This document shows positions 8,423-17,019 of a stretch of 25,118 nt of DNA, piece after piece; the first letter of the stretch is position 1, and every line of letters starts with the position of its first letter. The DNA comes from a virus. A model generated the notes under the pieces. That model saw only the letters and a list, made by a program, of their open reading frames with translations, ran no database searches and was not told the origin of the DNA. The DNA is taken from positions 1-25,118 of the IMG/VR virus record IMGVR_UViG_3300047557_002197; one strand, written 5' to 3'. A program made the position numbers and the translations under genes.

Positions 8423-9027
8423 TAGATTTTGATACTTGGATTAAACATTATACACCTAAGCCAGTCGAATACGTTGCAACATTTGATCCTTCTACCGGTG
8501 CAGTATTAAGTGTGGGACCATCTCACGCCTTTGAACAAGAAAAAAATAAAATACCGGTAGACAAAGACCTTGCAGAATCTATTATTAATGCAGAAATAAA
8601 AATAAGTTCTTGTGTAGTTGATATAAATTCAAATTCGATAGAGGTAGCTGAAATTAAAAATGTCTATACCATCGATGATGTTCTTCACAGAATTATTTCT
8701 ACAAAATATTCTGAAATAAAAAAACCTGACATTTATCTAACTCACGATTCTAAAAGAAAGATTCTAAAGATCGAATTATCTGAAGAATTTGGAGGAACTA
8801 AAAAGCCCAAGGTTGTAGTAAAAAAGAGAAAAATAGTTTGGGATGGTGACACAGAAATGAATTTTTTAGTTACCGATTACAATGATCCGAACGTGCTTTT
8901 TAAGGTAATTTCTGTTACAATAAATGATCTAGTCGGAAAATCAAAAATCATTAAAGATTTTGATTATGCACAGTTTAGTGTCTATACTAGAAGATTATTT
9001 AAAAATTATGTGATTAACTACAAATGA
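8419..9027 (+). CDS. Conserved phage protein of unknown function, 202 aa
   Basis: I start it at the ATG at 8419, which makes an ATGA overlap like most junctions here. An in-frame GTG at 8410 would add three residues and is less likely. The protein begins MIDFDTWIKHYTPKP, then EYVATFDPSTGAVLSVGPSHAF, a beta-hairpin-like opening. A middle helix has DKDLAESIINAEIKI, a Lys-rich stretch has KKPKVVVKKRKIVWDGD, and a beta-rich end follows. There is no catalytic motif, membrane segment or cysteine cluster. I have an impression of similar proteins near tail genes of marine T4-like phages, without a function. It lies between glycosyltransferase-like genes, so an accessory or acceptor role is possible but unsupported. 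Confidence 0.7.
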   Translation: MIDFDTWIKHYTPKPVEYVATFDPSTGAVLSVGPSHAFEQEKNKIPVDKDLAESIINAEIKISSCVVDINSNSIEVAEIKNVYTIDDVLHRIISTKYSEIKKPDIYLTHDSKRKILKIELSEEFGGTKKPKVVVKKRKIVWDGDTEMNFLVTDYNDPNVLFKVISVTINDLVGKSKIIKDFDYAQFSVYTRRLFKNYVINYK

Positions 9028-9941
9028 AAGTTATAGAATTTGACGTTGTATTTTTAAGTTATGATGAACCAAATGCAGATTTGCATTATGCAGATCTTTG
9101 CAATAAAGTGCCTTGGGCAAAGCGTGTTCACGGAGTAAAAGGCAGTGATCATGCTCATAAAGCCGCAGCAGAAAAATCTGAAACTGAATGGTTTATCACG
9201 GTTGATGCTGACAACATTGTCGATCCTAGATTCTTCAATATCGATCTAGACATGTCAGATCCTAAAATTCAAGTATACGGTTGGTGTGGTCGAAACGTGA
9301 TAAATGGCTTGCGTTATGGCAATGGTGGATTAAAAATCTGGAAGAAAGATTTTGTTCTCAACATGAAAACCCACGAAAACTCTGACAGCGATAGAGGTCA
9401 AGTGGATTTTTGCTGGGAAGATGGTTATCGTAATTTTCCTTTAAGTTTTAGCGATAGTATCATAACAGGTAATCCTTTCCAAGCCTGGCGGGCGGGCTTT
9501 CGTGAAGGTGTAAAGATGACATTGCTAGATGGAGTTAAGGTACCACCTCAGGAAATTAAAGAACGCATATGGTGGCACAACATACACAGACTACGTATGT
9601 GGTCAACTGTAGGAAGCCATGAAGAACACGGAACATTTGCTGTTTATGGTGCTAGATTAGGAACCTGGATGGCTAACTGCACAGATTGGAACTATGTAGA
9701 TGTTAGAGATTTTGAGATCTTAAGGGATATCTGGAAGCAATATGGCAGACCTTACGAGGAAGCTAAGGGTGATGGATTAGTTGAAGCTACGAAAGATCTA
9801 GGAGAGAAAATCAAAACTAATTTAGGTCTAGATTGGCCTTGGTTAGATTCTCAACAAAGCAAATATACTTTAGATTTGTATAACGAAACTATGAATCTAA
9901 ACGATACCTACTTTAAAATGCCAGTGCCTGCAAATGTATGA
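9024..9941 (+). CDS. GT-A glycosyltransferase-like protein, full-length paralogue of the downstream repeat protein
   Basis: This 305-residue protein has a first strand FDVVFLSYDEPNAD (6-19), a phosphate-side loop WAKRVHGVKG (31-40), the helix HAHKAAAE, and WFITVDADNIVDP with DAD at 61-63 as the presumed metal-binding DxD. RYGNGGLKIW (about 97-106) and NPFQAWRAGFREGVKM (about 150-165) follow. The same blocks in the same order form the C-terminal domain of the next protein. A His/Trp-rich stretch (ERIWWHNIHRLRMW, about 180-193) is extra. It is probably cytosolic. An ATGA overlap joins it to the previous gene, and it overlaps the next by 8 nt. Fold prediction is fairly firm; donor and acceptor are unknown. 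Confidence 0.75.
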   Translation: MKVIEFDVVFLSYDEPNADLHYADLCNKVPWAKRVHGVKGSDHAHKAAAEKSETEWFITVDADNIVDPRFFNIDLDMSDPKIQVYGWCGRNVINGLRYGNGGLKIWKKDFVLNMKTHENSDSDRGQVDFCWEDGYRNFPLSFSDSIITGNPFQAWRAGFREGVKMTLLDGVKVPPQEIKERIWWHNIHRLRMWSTVGSHEEHGTFAVYGARLGTWMANCTDWNYVDVRDFEILRDIWKQYGRPYEEAKGDGLVEATKDLGEKIKTNLGLDWPWLDSQQSKYTLDLYNETMNLNDTYFKMPVPANV

Positions 9942-12855
9942 TATTTTTTACGTTTCTCGTGGATCTGGCAACGACGATGATTGGAAAAAAATCAAATCAA
10001 AATATCCGCTTGCCCAAAGATTATCTAATGTAAATTCCTATGAAGATATAAAAACCAAAGCATTTACAAAGATGTTCTGGGCGATATGGGAAAACGTTGA
10101 TCTCATAGATTCATTTAATCTTTTAGATTATACAGCAACTAAATGGGATGACATGTATGTTCACGTTTTTAAGAACGGTGATTTTTATGACGGCATCTGT
10201 TTATTCCCCAAACAAAAAACAATAAGTCAACGAGAATTTGAAAATAGATTTTTCACGGATAAAAAAGAAATAGATATAATTGCCAGTGTTCCTAAAAAGT
10301 ATGAACAATTTTATATTAATTCTTATGAAGAATATCTCGATGCTAAAAATAAAACAGTAACGGATATGTTTTGGGTAGTATGGAACGACCTAAAGATAGA
10401 AGAAGGATTCGATTTTAATTTTACGGTTCCTAAATATAATACCAATGTAGTTCACATTTTTAAGAATGGAGACTTTTATGATGGTATATGTTTATTTCCT
10501 AAAAATACGACTATAACAAAAAAAGAATTTCAACATAGATTTTTCGCAGAAAAAAAAGAAATCGATATAATCGCTAGTAGGCCAAATCGTTATCATATCT
10601 ATAAACCATCTTCATATAATGAATATATGAAAATCGAAGATGAAATGTTTTGGATAGTATGGCCCAATGTTGATGTCATCAATGATTCTATTTTTGATTT
10701 ATATTTTAGTCATCACAACAGCTATGATAGGCAAGAAAATCATATATTTAAAAATTTGTGCAACGACAAAGAGTCATATCTCAGCGGAGTGATTTTATGC
10801 AGCAAGCACAAAAGGTTGTCTAAAAAAGAATTTGATAGACAATATGCTGTAGATAAAAAAGAATATGATATAATAGCGAGTCGTTATCGTTATCCTATTT
10901 ACGAATTAGATTCTTACGACCGTTATCTAGAAATATGCCAAACAGGACAAAGTAAGATGTTTTGGGGAAAATGGCCCGAAATAGCAATGATAGACAAAAC
11001 TATTTTTGATTTATATTTTGATCCTAATGATGGAAAATACGATCACGATCGAGCTGAAAATCATGTTTTTTTAAACAGATGTTATGATCGAGAATCTTAT
11101 CTTAGTGGTCTTGTTTTATTTTCAAAAGATAAGATTATTTCTAAAAAAGAGTTTGAGAGAAGATATCTTATAGATAAAAAAGAACATGATGTAGTAGTAA
11201 GTAAATTTTGTTATCCTATTTTTAAAATCGAATCGTACGATCAGTATCTAGAAATAACGAAAAATTCTAAGCAACCAATGTTTTGGTGCCAGTGGTCGAA
11301 TATAGAGATAATCGACGAAACTATTTTTGATTTATATTTTGACCCCAATGATGGAAAGTATGATTACGACAGATCAGAAAATCATGTTTTTAAAAATCGA
11401 TGTGATAAGAAAGAATCTTTTTTAAATGGACTGGTATTATTTTCAAAAGATAAGATTATTTCTAAAAAAGAGTTTGAGAGAAAATATCTCATAGATAAAA
11501 AGGAACATGAGATTGTAGCAAGTAAATTTTGTTACCCTATTTTTAAAATTGACGATTATGATGATTATTTGAAAATAATTGAAAGTCAGACACAGCCAAT
11601 GTTTTGGTGTCAATGGCCGAATATAGAAATAATCGATGAAAGTATCTTTGATTTGTATTTTGATCCAAATGATGGAATGTATGATCATGATCGAAATGAA
11701 AATCATGTTTTTAAAAATCTTTGCAATAATAGTCCATCTTTTTTAAATGGATTACTTTTGTGTTCTAAAAATAAAATCATTTCTAAAAGAGAATTTGATA
11801 GAAAATATCTCATAGATAAAAAAGAACACGATAGAACTGTTAGCCGATTTAGATATAATCGATATAATGTAACTTCATATCAACATTATCAAGAAATTTT
11901 AGAAAAAGAAAAACAAAAGTTGTTCTGGGTAATTTGGCCTGAAATAACAGTGATTGATGAAACTGTATTTGATTTGTATTTTGATCCGAACGATGGAAAA
12001 TATGATCACGATCGAAATGAAAATCATACTTTTAAACATTTGTTCAATGACAAAGAAATCTATATAAACAGTTTGGTTTTATTATCTAAAGATAAACCTT
12101 TAAGTCAACGAGAATTTGATCATAGATTTTTGATTACGAAAAAAGAACACGATCGACTAGTATCAATGCACAGACCTTATGATGTTGTGTTTATTTCTTA
12201 TAACGAACCTAACGCTGACGAAAATTATAATAATTTAATAAAAATTTGCCCAAGGGCTAAAAGAGTTCACGGAGTAAAAGGAATACATCAAGCTCACATC
12301 AAGGCAGCATCTTTGTGCGATACAGATATGTTTTGGGTAATAGATGGTGATGCTATGATTGAAAAAGATTTCAATTTTAATTTAGTTATGTCTTCTTATG
12401 ATGTAGATTGCGTACATGTCTGGAGAAGTCGCAATCCGATAAATGATCTTGAATATGGTTACGGTGGAGTTAAATTGTTACCTAGACAAATGGTATTAGA
12501 TATGGATGTTACTACTCCAGATATGACCACCTCTATATCTAAGAAATTTAAAGCCATGGATCGAGTGTCTAACATTAATGCATTTAATACTGATGAATTT
12601 GCTACTTGGAGATCTGCATTTAGGGAGTGCTGTAAATTAGCGAGCCGTATCATAGAAGGTCAATACGAGGAAGAAACGATAGAAAGACTAGATATTTGGT
12701 GCTCTCAGGGAGCAGATAGAAAGTTCGGCCAATGGGCTATCAGCGGTGCTAAACTAGGTAGAGAATATGGATTAGAAAATAAAAATAATCCGGAAGCTCT
12801 AAGAAAAATTAACGATTTTGATTGGTTAAAGAGAGTATTCGATGGAATACAATAG
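9934..12855 (+). CDS. Giant GT-A protein: seven degenerate GT-A repeats plus one intact GT-A domain
   Basis: This 973-residue protein consists of repeats of about 97-109 residues, roughly 1-109, 110-206, 207-307, 308-414, 415-521, 522-628 and 629-735, then an intact GT-A-like domain at 748-973. The intact domain has YDVVFISYNEPNAD, RAKRVHGVKG, MFWVIDGDAMIE (DGD at 804-806), EYGYGGVKLLP and TWRSAFRECCKL, matching the previous gene block by block. Each repeat keeps a shortened version (YDIIAS strand, SYxxYLE helix, MFW strand, an ENHxFKN strand, then a GLVLFSK strand). At the DGD position the repeats read W-E-N, W-N-D, W-P-N, W-P-E, W-S-N, W-P-N and W-P-E. The first Asp is Trp in all seven, so metal-dependent catalysis is unlikely there. 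The repeats may bind glycan or act as a scaffold; that is inference. It overlaps both neighbours. Confidence 0.8.
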   Translation: MYDIFYVSRGSGNDDDWKKIKSKYPLAQRLSNVNSYEDIKTKAFTKMFWAIWENVDLIDSFNLLDYTATKWDDMYVHVFKNGDFYDGICLFPKQKTISQREFENRFFTDKKEIDIIASVPKKYEQFYINSYEEYLDAKNKTVTDMFWVVWNDLKIEEGFDFNFTVPKYNTNVVHIFKNGDFYDGICLFPKNTTITKKEFQHRFFAEKKEIDIIASRPNRYHIYKPSSYNEYMKIEDEMFWIVWPNVDVINDSIFDLYFSHHNSYDRQENHIFKNLCNDKESYLSGVILCSKHKRLSKKEFDRQYAVDKKEYDIIASRYRYPIYELDSYDRYLEICQTGQSKMFWGKWPEIAMIDKTIFDLYFDPNDGKYDHDRAENHVFLNRCYDRESYLSGLVLFSKDKIISKKEFERRYLIDKKEHDVVVSKFCYPIFKIESYDQYLEITKNSKQPMFWCQWSNIEIIDETIFDLYFDPNDGKYDYDRSENHVFKNRCDKKESFLNGLVLFSKDKIISKKEFERKYLIDKKEHEIVASKFCYPIFKIDDYDDYLKIIESQTQPMFWCQWPNIEIIDESIFDLYFDPNDGMYDHDRNENHVFKNLCNNSPSFLNGLLLCSKNKIISKREFDRKYLIDKKEHDRTVSRFRYNRYNVTSYQHYQEILEKEKQKLFWVIWPEITVIDETVFDLYFDPNDGKYDHDRNENHTFKHLFNDKEIYINSLVLLSKDKPLSQREFDHRFLITKKEHDRLVSMHRPYDVVFISYNEPNADENYNNLIKICPRAKRVHGVKGIHQAHIKAASLCDTDMFWVIDGDAMIEKDFNFNLVMSSYDVDCVHVWRSRNPINDLEYGYGGVKLLPRQMVLDMDVTTPDMTTSISKKFKAMDRVSNINAFNTDEFATWRSAFRECCKLASRIIEGQYEEETIERLDIWCSQGADRKFGQWAISGAKLGREYGLENKNNPEALRKINDFDWLKRVFDGIQ
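10855..12138 (+). repeat. Four in-frame tandem repeats of 321 bp within the GT-A repeat gene
   Basis: Repeats 4 to 7 of the encoded protein are each exactly 107 residues, giving a 321-bp period. They share blocks encoding IFDLYFDPNDGKYDHDR, ENHVFKN and KEFERKYLIDKKEH. Repeats 1 to 3 upstream (9934-10854) are shorter, more divergent and not in this period. The equal length suggests the last four arose more recently by unequal recombination or slippage. Confidence 0.8.
11116..11161 (+). repeat. 46-bp exact direct repeat, first copy (second copy 11437-11482)
   Basis: The 46 bases from 11116 to 11161 recur exactly at 11437-11482, a spacing of 321 bp, equal to the repeat unit. They encode the VLFSKDKIISKKEFER block of repeats 4 and 5. 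Synonymous identity over 46 nt, next to diverged flanks, points to recent duplication or gene conversion between these units. Confidence 0.85.
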
Positions 12856-14263
12856 AAATATAAAAGGTAACGAATTAAGAGAAATAAACGGTAGATATGA
12901 ATCTAGGTATCTCGCCGATGCAGAATTCGTATATCAAGAAATTAATAAAATTAGTCCGAGCTTTTGTTTGGCCAAGTGGTTTAATGTTAGTATACATATA
13001 CCAACAGGCAAAACTCATAGTTGTTATCATCCTAGGGCCCATCAAATTCCTTTACAAGAAGTAAAAATTGATGTTAGTGCTTTACATAATACAAAGTATA
13101 AAAAAGAACAAAGACAACTGATGTTAGAGGGCAAGCGTCCCGAGGAATGTAACTTTTGTTGGCAGATAGAAGATAGCGGAAGTCAACTTAGCGATCGTGC
13201 TTATAGAAGCAAGGATGTCTATGAACACGGTTTAATACAAGAAGCATTACAGCTTGGTTCAACGGGAAATGCATTACCCCGATATGTAGAGGTCAATTTT
13301 AATCAAGCCTGTAATTTTCGTTGTAGTTATTGTAGCCCTCATTTATCAACTGCCTGGCAACAAGATGTAGAACGCAATGGTGCATTCATACTAAATGACA
13401 GATGGCATAATGATATTACCTGGTTAAAATCTTTAAATATCGATAACAGTCTAGATAACCCTTATCTTTTAGCATTCTGGAATTGGTTGCCAACAGTATA
13501 TCCTACTCTTCAAACTTTTAGGATGACAGGCGGCGAGCCGCTAATGGATAAGAATACATTCAAAATGTTTGATTATGTAAAAAATAATCCTAAAAAAGAT
13601 CTTCATTTAAGTATAACTTCAAATTGTTGTCCGCCCGGCGATCAATGGTCTAAATTTATGACCAGTCTTAAAGAAATGACTGCTATTGATGCCATTGATC
13701 ATTTTATGCTATTCTGTAGCTTAGACAGTTGGGGATCTCAGGCCGAATACATAAGAAATGGCATGGATTTTAATTTGCTGTATAATAATGTTTGTGATTA
13801 TTTAGAAAATGGAGACAAACACAGTTTAACATTTATCATTACATTCAACGCTTTAAGTTATACAGGATTTCATGTTTATATCGAAAACATTTTAAAATTA
13901 AGAAAAAGATTTAATAATGGCCGCCAGCTAGTCTGGTTCGATGTCCCTCAATTATTAGATCCTGAATTCTTAAATCCAAAGTTATTACCGCATCTTGTAA
14001 CTGAACTTGAAAAAACAGTGGAATTTATGAAGTATAATCCAGAAACTAAATGGAATGAGTTTAAAGGATTTAGCGATTTTGAAATCAGCAAGGTACAAAG
14101 ACTAATAGATTGGATAAAATCTGACACAGCTTTCGATATGAATTTAGCTATGAAAAATTTTTATTTGTTCTTTAGCCAGCATGATCAACGAAGAGGAACA
14201 AATTTTTTAAATACTTTTCCTGAGCTTGAAAATTTTTGGAATGAATGTAAAAAATTAACATGA
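12842..14263 (+). CDS. Radical SAM protein with N-terminal twitch-like Cys region
   Basis: In this 473-residue protein the radical SAM core carries the CX3CX2C motif CNFRCSYC (C157, C161, C164), which binds the catalytic [4Fe-4S] cluster, and GGEP at 230-233 for SAM binding. Before the core is a Cys-containing region: C42, C61 (SCYHPR), C103 and C106 (PEECNFCW), probably an auxiliary-cluster (twitch-type) domain. SLDSWGSQAEYIRNG lies in the second half of the barrel. The C-terminus has DQRRGTNFLNTFPELENF, shared in form with the paralogue at 14892. The start overlaps the previous gene by 14 nt; the stop forms ATGA with the next. The substrate, peptide or sugar, is unknown. The closest relative in the window is the 14892 protein. 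Confidence 0.85.
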   Translation: MEYNRNIKGNELREINGRYESRYLADAEFVYQEINKISPSFCLAKWFNVSIHIPTGKTHSCYHPRAHQIPLQEVKIDVSALHNTKYKKEQRQLMLEGKRPEECNFCWQIEDSGSQLSDRAYRSKDVYEHGLIQEALQLGSTGNALPRYVEVNFNQACNFRCSYCSPHLSTAWQQDVERNGAFILNDRWHNDITWLKSLNIDNSLDNPYLLAFWNWLPTVYPTLQTFRMTGGEPLMDKNTFKMFDYVKNNPKKDLHLSITSNCCPPGDQWSKFMTSLKEMTAIDAIDHFMLFCSLDSWGSQAEYIRNGMDFNLLYNNVCDYLENGDKHSLTFIITFNALSYTGFHVYIENILKLRKRFNNGRQLVWFDVPQLLDPEFLNPKLLPHLVTELEKTVEFMKYNPETKWNEFKGFSDFEISKVQRLIDWIKSDTAFDMNLAMKNFYLFFSQHDQRRGTNFLNTFPELENFWNECKKLT

Positions 14264-14889
14264 ATAAAATATTTGTATTCGGAGACAGTTTCAGTACCTC
14301 ATCTAGGCATAATTGGTCTTGGATTAATCGTCTTTCCGAAAAATATAATTTATCAAATTATTCAGCAGCAGGACTAAGTTGTTCTAAAATTTTAGATTTA
14401 TTTCAATCTAAATTTTTATTCAACGAAATAGAAAAAAGTTTTGTAATATTTTGTTTGAGCGATAAATCGAGAGATTATATGAATATTGAAGATCCGGAAT
14501 GGGATTTGAAATCTAAATCTATATATAGACAAAGTATTTCTAAAATTTATGAAATTTTAAACGATAAAAATATAAATCATGTGATAGTTTGGGGATTTCC
14601 CAGCGATTACGCAGAAGTAAATGGATGGTTAAATAAAAAATTTGTTTATGTTGATAAAAATACTTACAAATATTTTATTGAATTTTCTAATCAAATAAAA
14701 CCGGCATTGATATATTACTCGAGACAAGAGTGTAAACACATTGTAAATGAAAAGAAATTGTGTGAGTATTTTTCAAATGATCGGAGACCTAATCATATTG
14801 CTAATGAAGAGATTCATAAAAAATTAGCGGATGTAGTTTCAAAGTTTATTAATAAAGAAATAACTGGTAGCGTAAATTTAGAGGCATAA
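14260..14889 (+). CDS. SGNH/GDSL hydrolase-like protein, atypical active site
   Basis: This 209-residue protein opens MNKIFVFGDSFS with the nucleophile-block motif GDS (Ser10). Block II is probably NYSAAGLSCSKI (about 33-44). Near the C-terminus the block V equivalent reads DRRPNHIANEEIHKKLAD: the usual Asp-x-His-Pro becomes D174-R175-R176-P177, with a His at 179. The catalytic His seems displaced or lost. SGNH enzymes hydrolyse or transfer acyl esters on sugars, lipids or peptides; activity here is uncertain. There is no signal peptide. An ATGA overlap joins it to the radical SAM gene before, and only 2 nt separate it from the next radical SAM gene, so the three are probably coupled. Confidence 0.65.
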   Translation: MNKIFVFGDSFSTSSRHNWSWINRLSEKYNLSNYSAAGLSCSKILDLFQSKFLFNEIEKSFVIFCLSDKSRDYMNIEDPEWDLKSKSIYRQSISKIYEILNDKNINHVIVWGFPSDYAEVNGWLNKKFVYVDKNTYKYFIEFSNQIKPALIYYSRQECKHIVNEKKLCEYFSNDRRPNHIANEEIHKKLADVVSKFINKEITGSVNLEA

Positions 14890-14891
14890 TA

Positions 14892-16253
14892 ATGGATCAA
14901 AGTAGAGTACATTTTATTAAAAATGTTAGAGATAGATTAAACACAGTAGGGCAAGGATTCTGTGCAATGAAATGGTTGCATCAAACTTTGTATCTACATA
15001 CAGGAGATAATCACAGTTGTTATCATCCTAGACCCCATCACATCCCTTTAGAAGAAATCGCCGAAGATCCTAGTGCATTGCATAATACTAAATGGAAAAA
15101 ACAACAACGAAAAACAATGTTAGAAGGAGGCCGTCCTGAAGAATGTTATTATTGTTGGAATATTGAAGATTTACCAGGCGAGCATCTCAGCGATCGTATG
15201 ATACACAGCTCAAGCGATTTCGCTGAACCAATGATTGAAAAATTGGCAGAACTTCCCTGGGATGCTCCTATTAATCCTCGTTATTTAGAAGTTAGCTTTG
15301 GCAACGGTTGTAACTATCGATGCGGATATTGCTGTCCTCAAGCTAGCACTATGTGGATGGAAGAAATTAAGAAACATGGTAATTACGATTTAACATATAA
15401 TCAATACGGCATTGAGTTTTTAAAATCTGGTAATTATTATGGACCTAAGGATGAAAATCCTTACATTGAGGCTTTTTGGAAATGGTGGCCAAGTTTAAGA
15501 AAAGATCTGCATACGTTACGAATTACCGGCGGCGAGCCATTAATGAATCCCGGAGCTATGCAATTTTTTGATCTACTAGAAACAGAACCTGCTCCACATT
15601 TAGAAATTACTTTAAACAGTAATTTAGGTGTTACGTTCGATAAAGTTGATAGATTGATCGAGAGAGTAAAAAGTCTTGTTAAACAAAAGAAGATTCGAAA
15701 GTTTAGTTTTTTTACCAGTATCGATAGTTGGGGAGAACAAGCTGAATACATGCGCACTGGACTAAAATGCGATCATTGGGAACGCAATATGATCGAAGTT
15801 ATAAAAGCCGGAGCAACAGTTAATCTAATGTGTACTTATAATGTTCTTTGTGTAACTAATTTCCAGAAATTATTGCACAAAGTTATAGAATGGAGAGAAA
15901 AGTTCGGTTTTCAATCTGTGGCTTTCGACACACCTTATCTTAAAGAACCCCCTCATTGGATGATAAACATACTACCGGAAGAATTTATTAAATATCAAGA
16001 AGAAACATTGCAATTCATTGTAGATAATAAACAATGGTTTACTGATGTTGAATATGAAAAGATGCTCCGTGTAACTAATTATATGAAAGAAAATCCTGTT
16101 AGTAAAGAAAAAATTCAACAAGGTCGCAGGGATTTTTATAGTTTCTTTACTGAAAATGATCGTAGATTGGGAACAAATCTTTTAGAAGTATTTCCGGAGT
16201 ACACGGATTTTTATCATCAGTGTAAAGATTTTTATGACAATTATGGAAAATAG
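14892..16253 (+). CDS. Radical SAM protein with N-terminal twitch-like Cys region (paralogue of the 12842 gene)
   Basis: In this 453-residue protein the cluster motif is CNYRCGYC (C140, C144, C147) and GGEP is at 213-216. The N-terminal Cys set is C24, C43 (SCYHPR), C85 and C88 (PEECYYCW). It shares many blocks with the gene two upstream: ALHNTK, MLEGxRPEEC, SxDSWGxQAEYxR and a C-terminal DRRLGTNLLEVFPEY. The two are clearly paralogues, perhaps for successive steps or two related substrates. A good Shine-Dalgarno AGAGG (14880-14884) lies 7 nt before the ATG, which overlaps a tandem TAATAA at the end of the previous gene. The gene overlaps the following SGNH-like gene by 20 nt, or 11 nt if the later start is used. 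Confidence 0.85.
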   Translation: MDQSRVHFIKNVRDRLNTVGQGFCAMKWLHQTLYLHTGDNHSCYHPRPHHIPLEEIAEDPSALHNTKWKKQQRKTMLEGGRPEECYYCWNIEDLPGEHLSDRMIHSSSDFAEPMIEKLAELPWDAPINPRYLEVSFGNGCNYRCGYCCPQASTMWMEEIKKHGNYDLTYNQYGIEFLKSGNYYGPKDENPYIEAFWKWWPSLRKDLHTLRITGGEPLMNPGAMQFFDLLETEPAPHLEITLNSNLGVTFDKVDRLIERVKSLVKQKKIRKFSFFTSIDSWGEQAEYMRTGLKCDHWERNMIEVIKAGATVNLMCTYNVLCVTNFQKLLHKVIEWREKFGFQSVAFDTPYLKEPPHWMINILPEEFIKYQEETLQFIVDNKQWFTDVEYEKMLRVTNYMKENPVSKEKIQQGRRDFYSFFTENDRRLGTNLLEVFPEYTDFYHQCKDFYDNYGK

Positions 16254-17019
16254 AAGATTTTTTTCTTATGGCTGTAGTTTTACATCTTATGCTCATCCCA
16301 CTTGGGCTGATTTAGTAGGCATAAAATTTGAGGAATACTATAATTACGGTCGACCAGGAGCAGGAAATATGTATATTTTTAATGCACTTATGGAATCGGA
16401 TCAGCATCATAGAATAGGTAAAGATGATCTAGTTATCATACAATGGACCTGTTCCTCAAGAGAAGATAGATATAAAGATAATAATTGGATATGTAAGGGA
16501 GGAGTATTCAATCTCTATCAAAAAAGAAAAGACTTTGAAAAATATTTTGATTTTAAGGGATTTGTCATAAGAGATCTAGCAGCTATTAAAGCGGCTAAAA
16601 AATTTTTAGATTATATTGGATGCGAATATTATTTTTTATCGATGGTTCCCATAACCACAAATAATATGTATGACGATCTAAGAGGTCAAACGATTGAAAC
16701 ATCTACCATCGATGCAGCTGAAGTTTATAAAGATATTTTGGATACAATTAAAAGTGATTATGCTACGATAATGGGTGAATACAAAAAATATAGACCCAAA
16801 GTTATTAATAACATAACAATAATGGACAATCATCCTTTGCCTACAGAACACTATGATTATTTAGAAAAAGTACTGCCTCAAGTTCTTCCTGGACCTAGAG
16901 ATATCGCAGAAAATCTCGATAGAGAATTATTTTCAATATATCGAACACACCATCAAGGATGGACTTATGAATTCAAAGATATACTAAAAGGTAAAAAAAA
17001 TCTTAAGGAAAGATTATGA
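16234..17019 (+). CDS. SGNH/GDSL hydrolase-like protein (GCS variant)
   Basis: This protein has 261 residues from the ATG at 16234; an in-frame ATG at 16243 would give 258 residues (MENRRFFSYG) and is equally possible, since neither has a strong Shine-Dalgarno. The nucleophile block reads SYGCSFTS: Ser15 is present but the usual Asp before it is Cys14. Block II is GRPGAGN (39-45), block III probably VIIQWT (67-72), and block V MDNHPLPTEHY has D198 and H200 in the DxHP arrangement. So Ser, Asp and His are all present. It is probably an esterase or acyltransferase on a glycan or peptide. It overlaps the radical SAM genes at both ends, giving a second radical SAM-SGNH pair. Confidence 0.65.
   Translation: MTIMENRRFFSYGCSFTSYAHPTWADLVGIKFEEYYNYGRPGAGNMYIFNALMESDQHHRIGKDDLVIIQWTCSSREDRYKDNNWICKGGVFNLYQKRKDFEKYFDFKGFVIRDLAAIKAAKKFLDYIGCEYYFLSMVPITTNNMYDDLRGQTIETSTIDAAEVYKDILDTIKSDYATIMGEYKKYRPKVINNITIMDNHPLPTEHYDYLEKVLPQVLPGPRDIAENLDRELFSIYRTHHQGWTYEFKDILKGKKNLKERL

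Noticed and set aside
9934-12138. CRISPR or non-coding satellite array
   Set aside because: The periodicity is of protein repeats in one long open frame, without short identical repeats and unique spacers.
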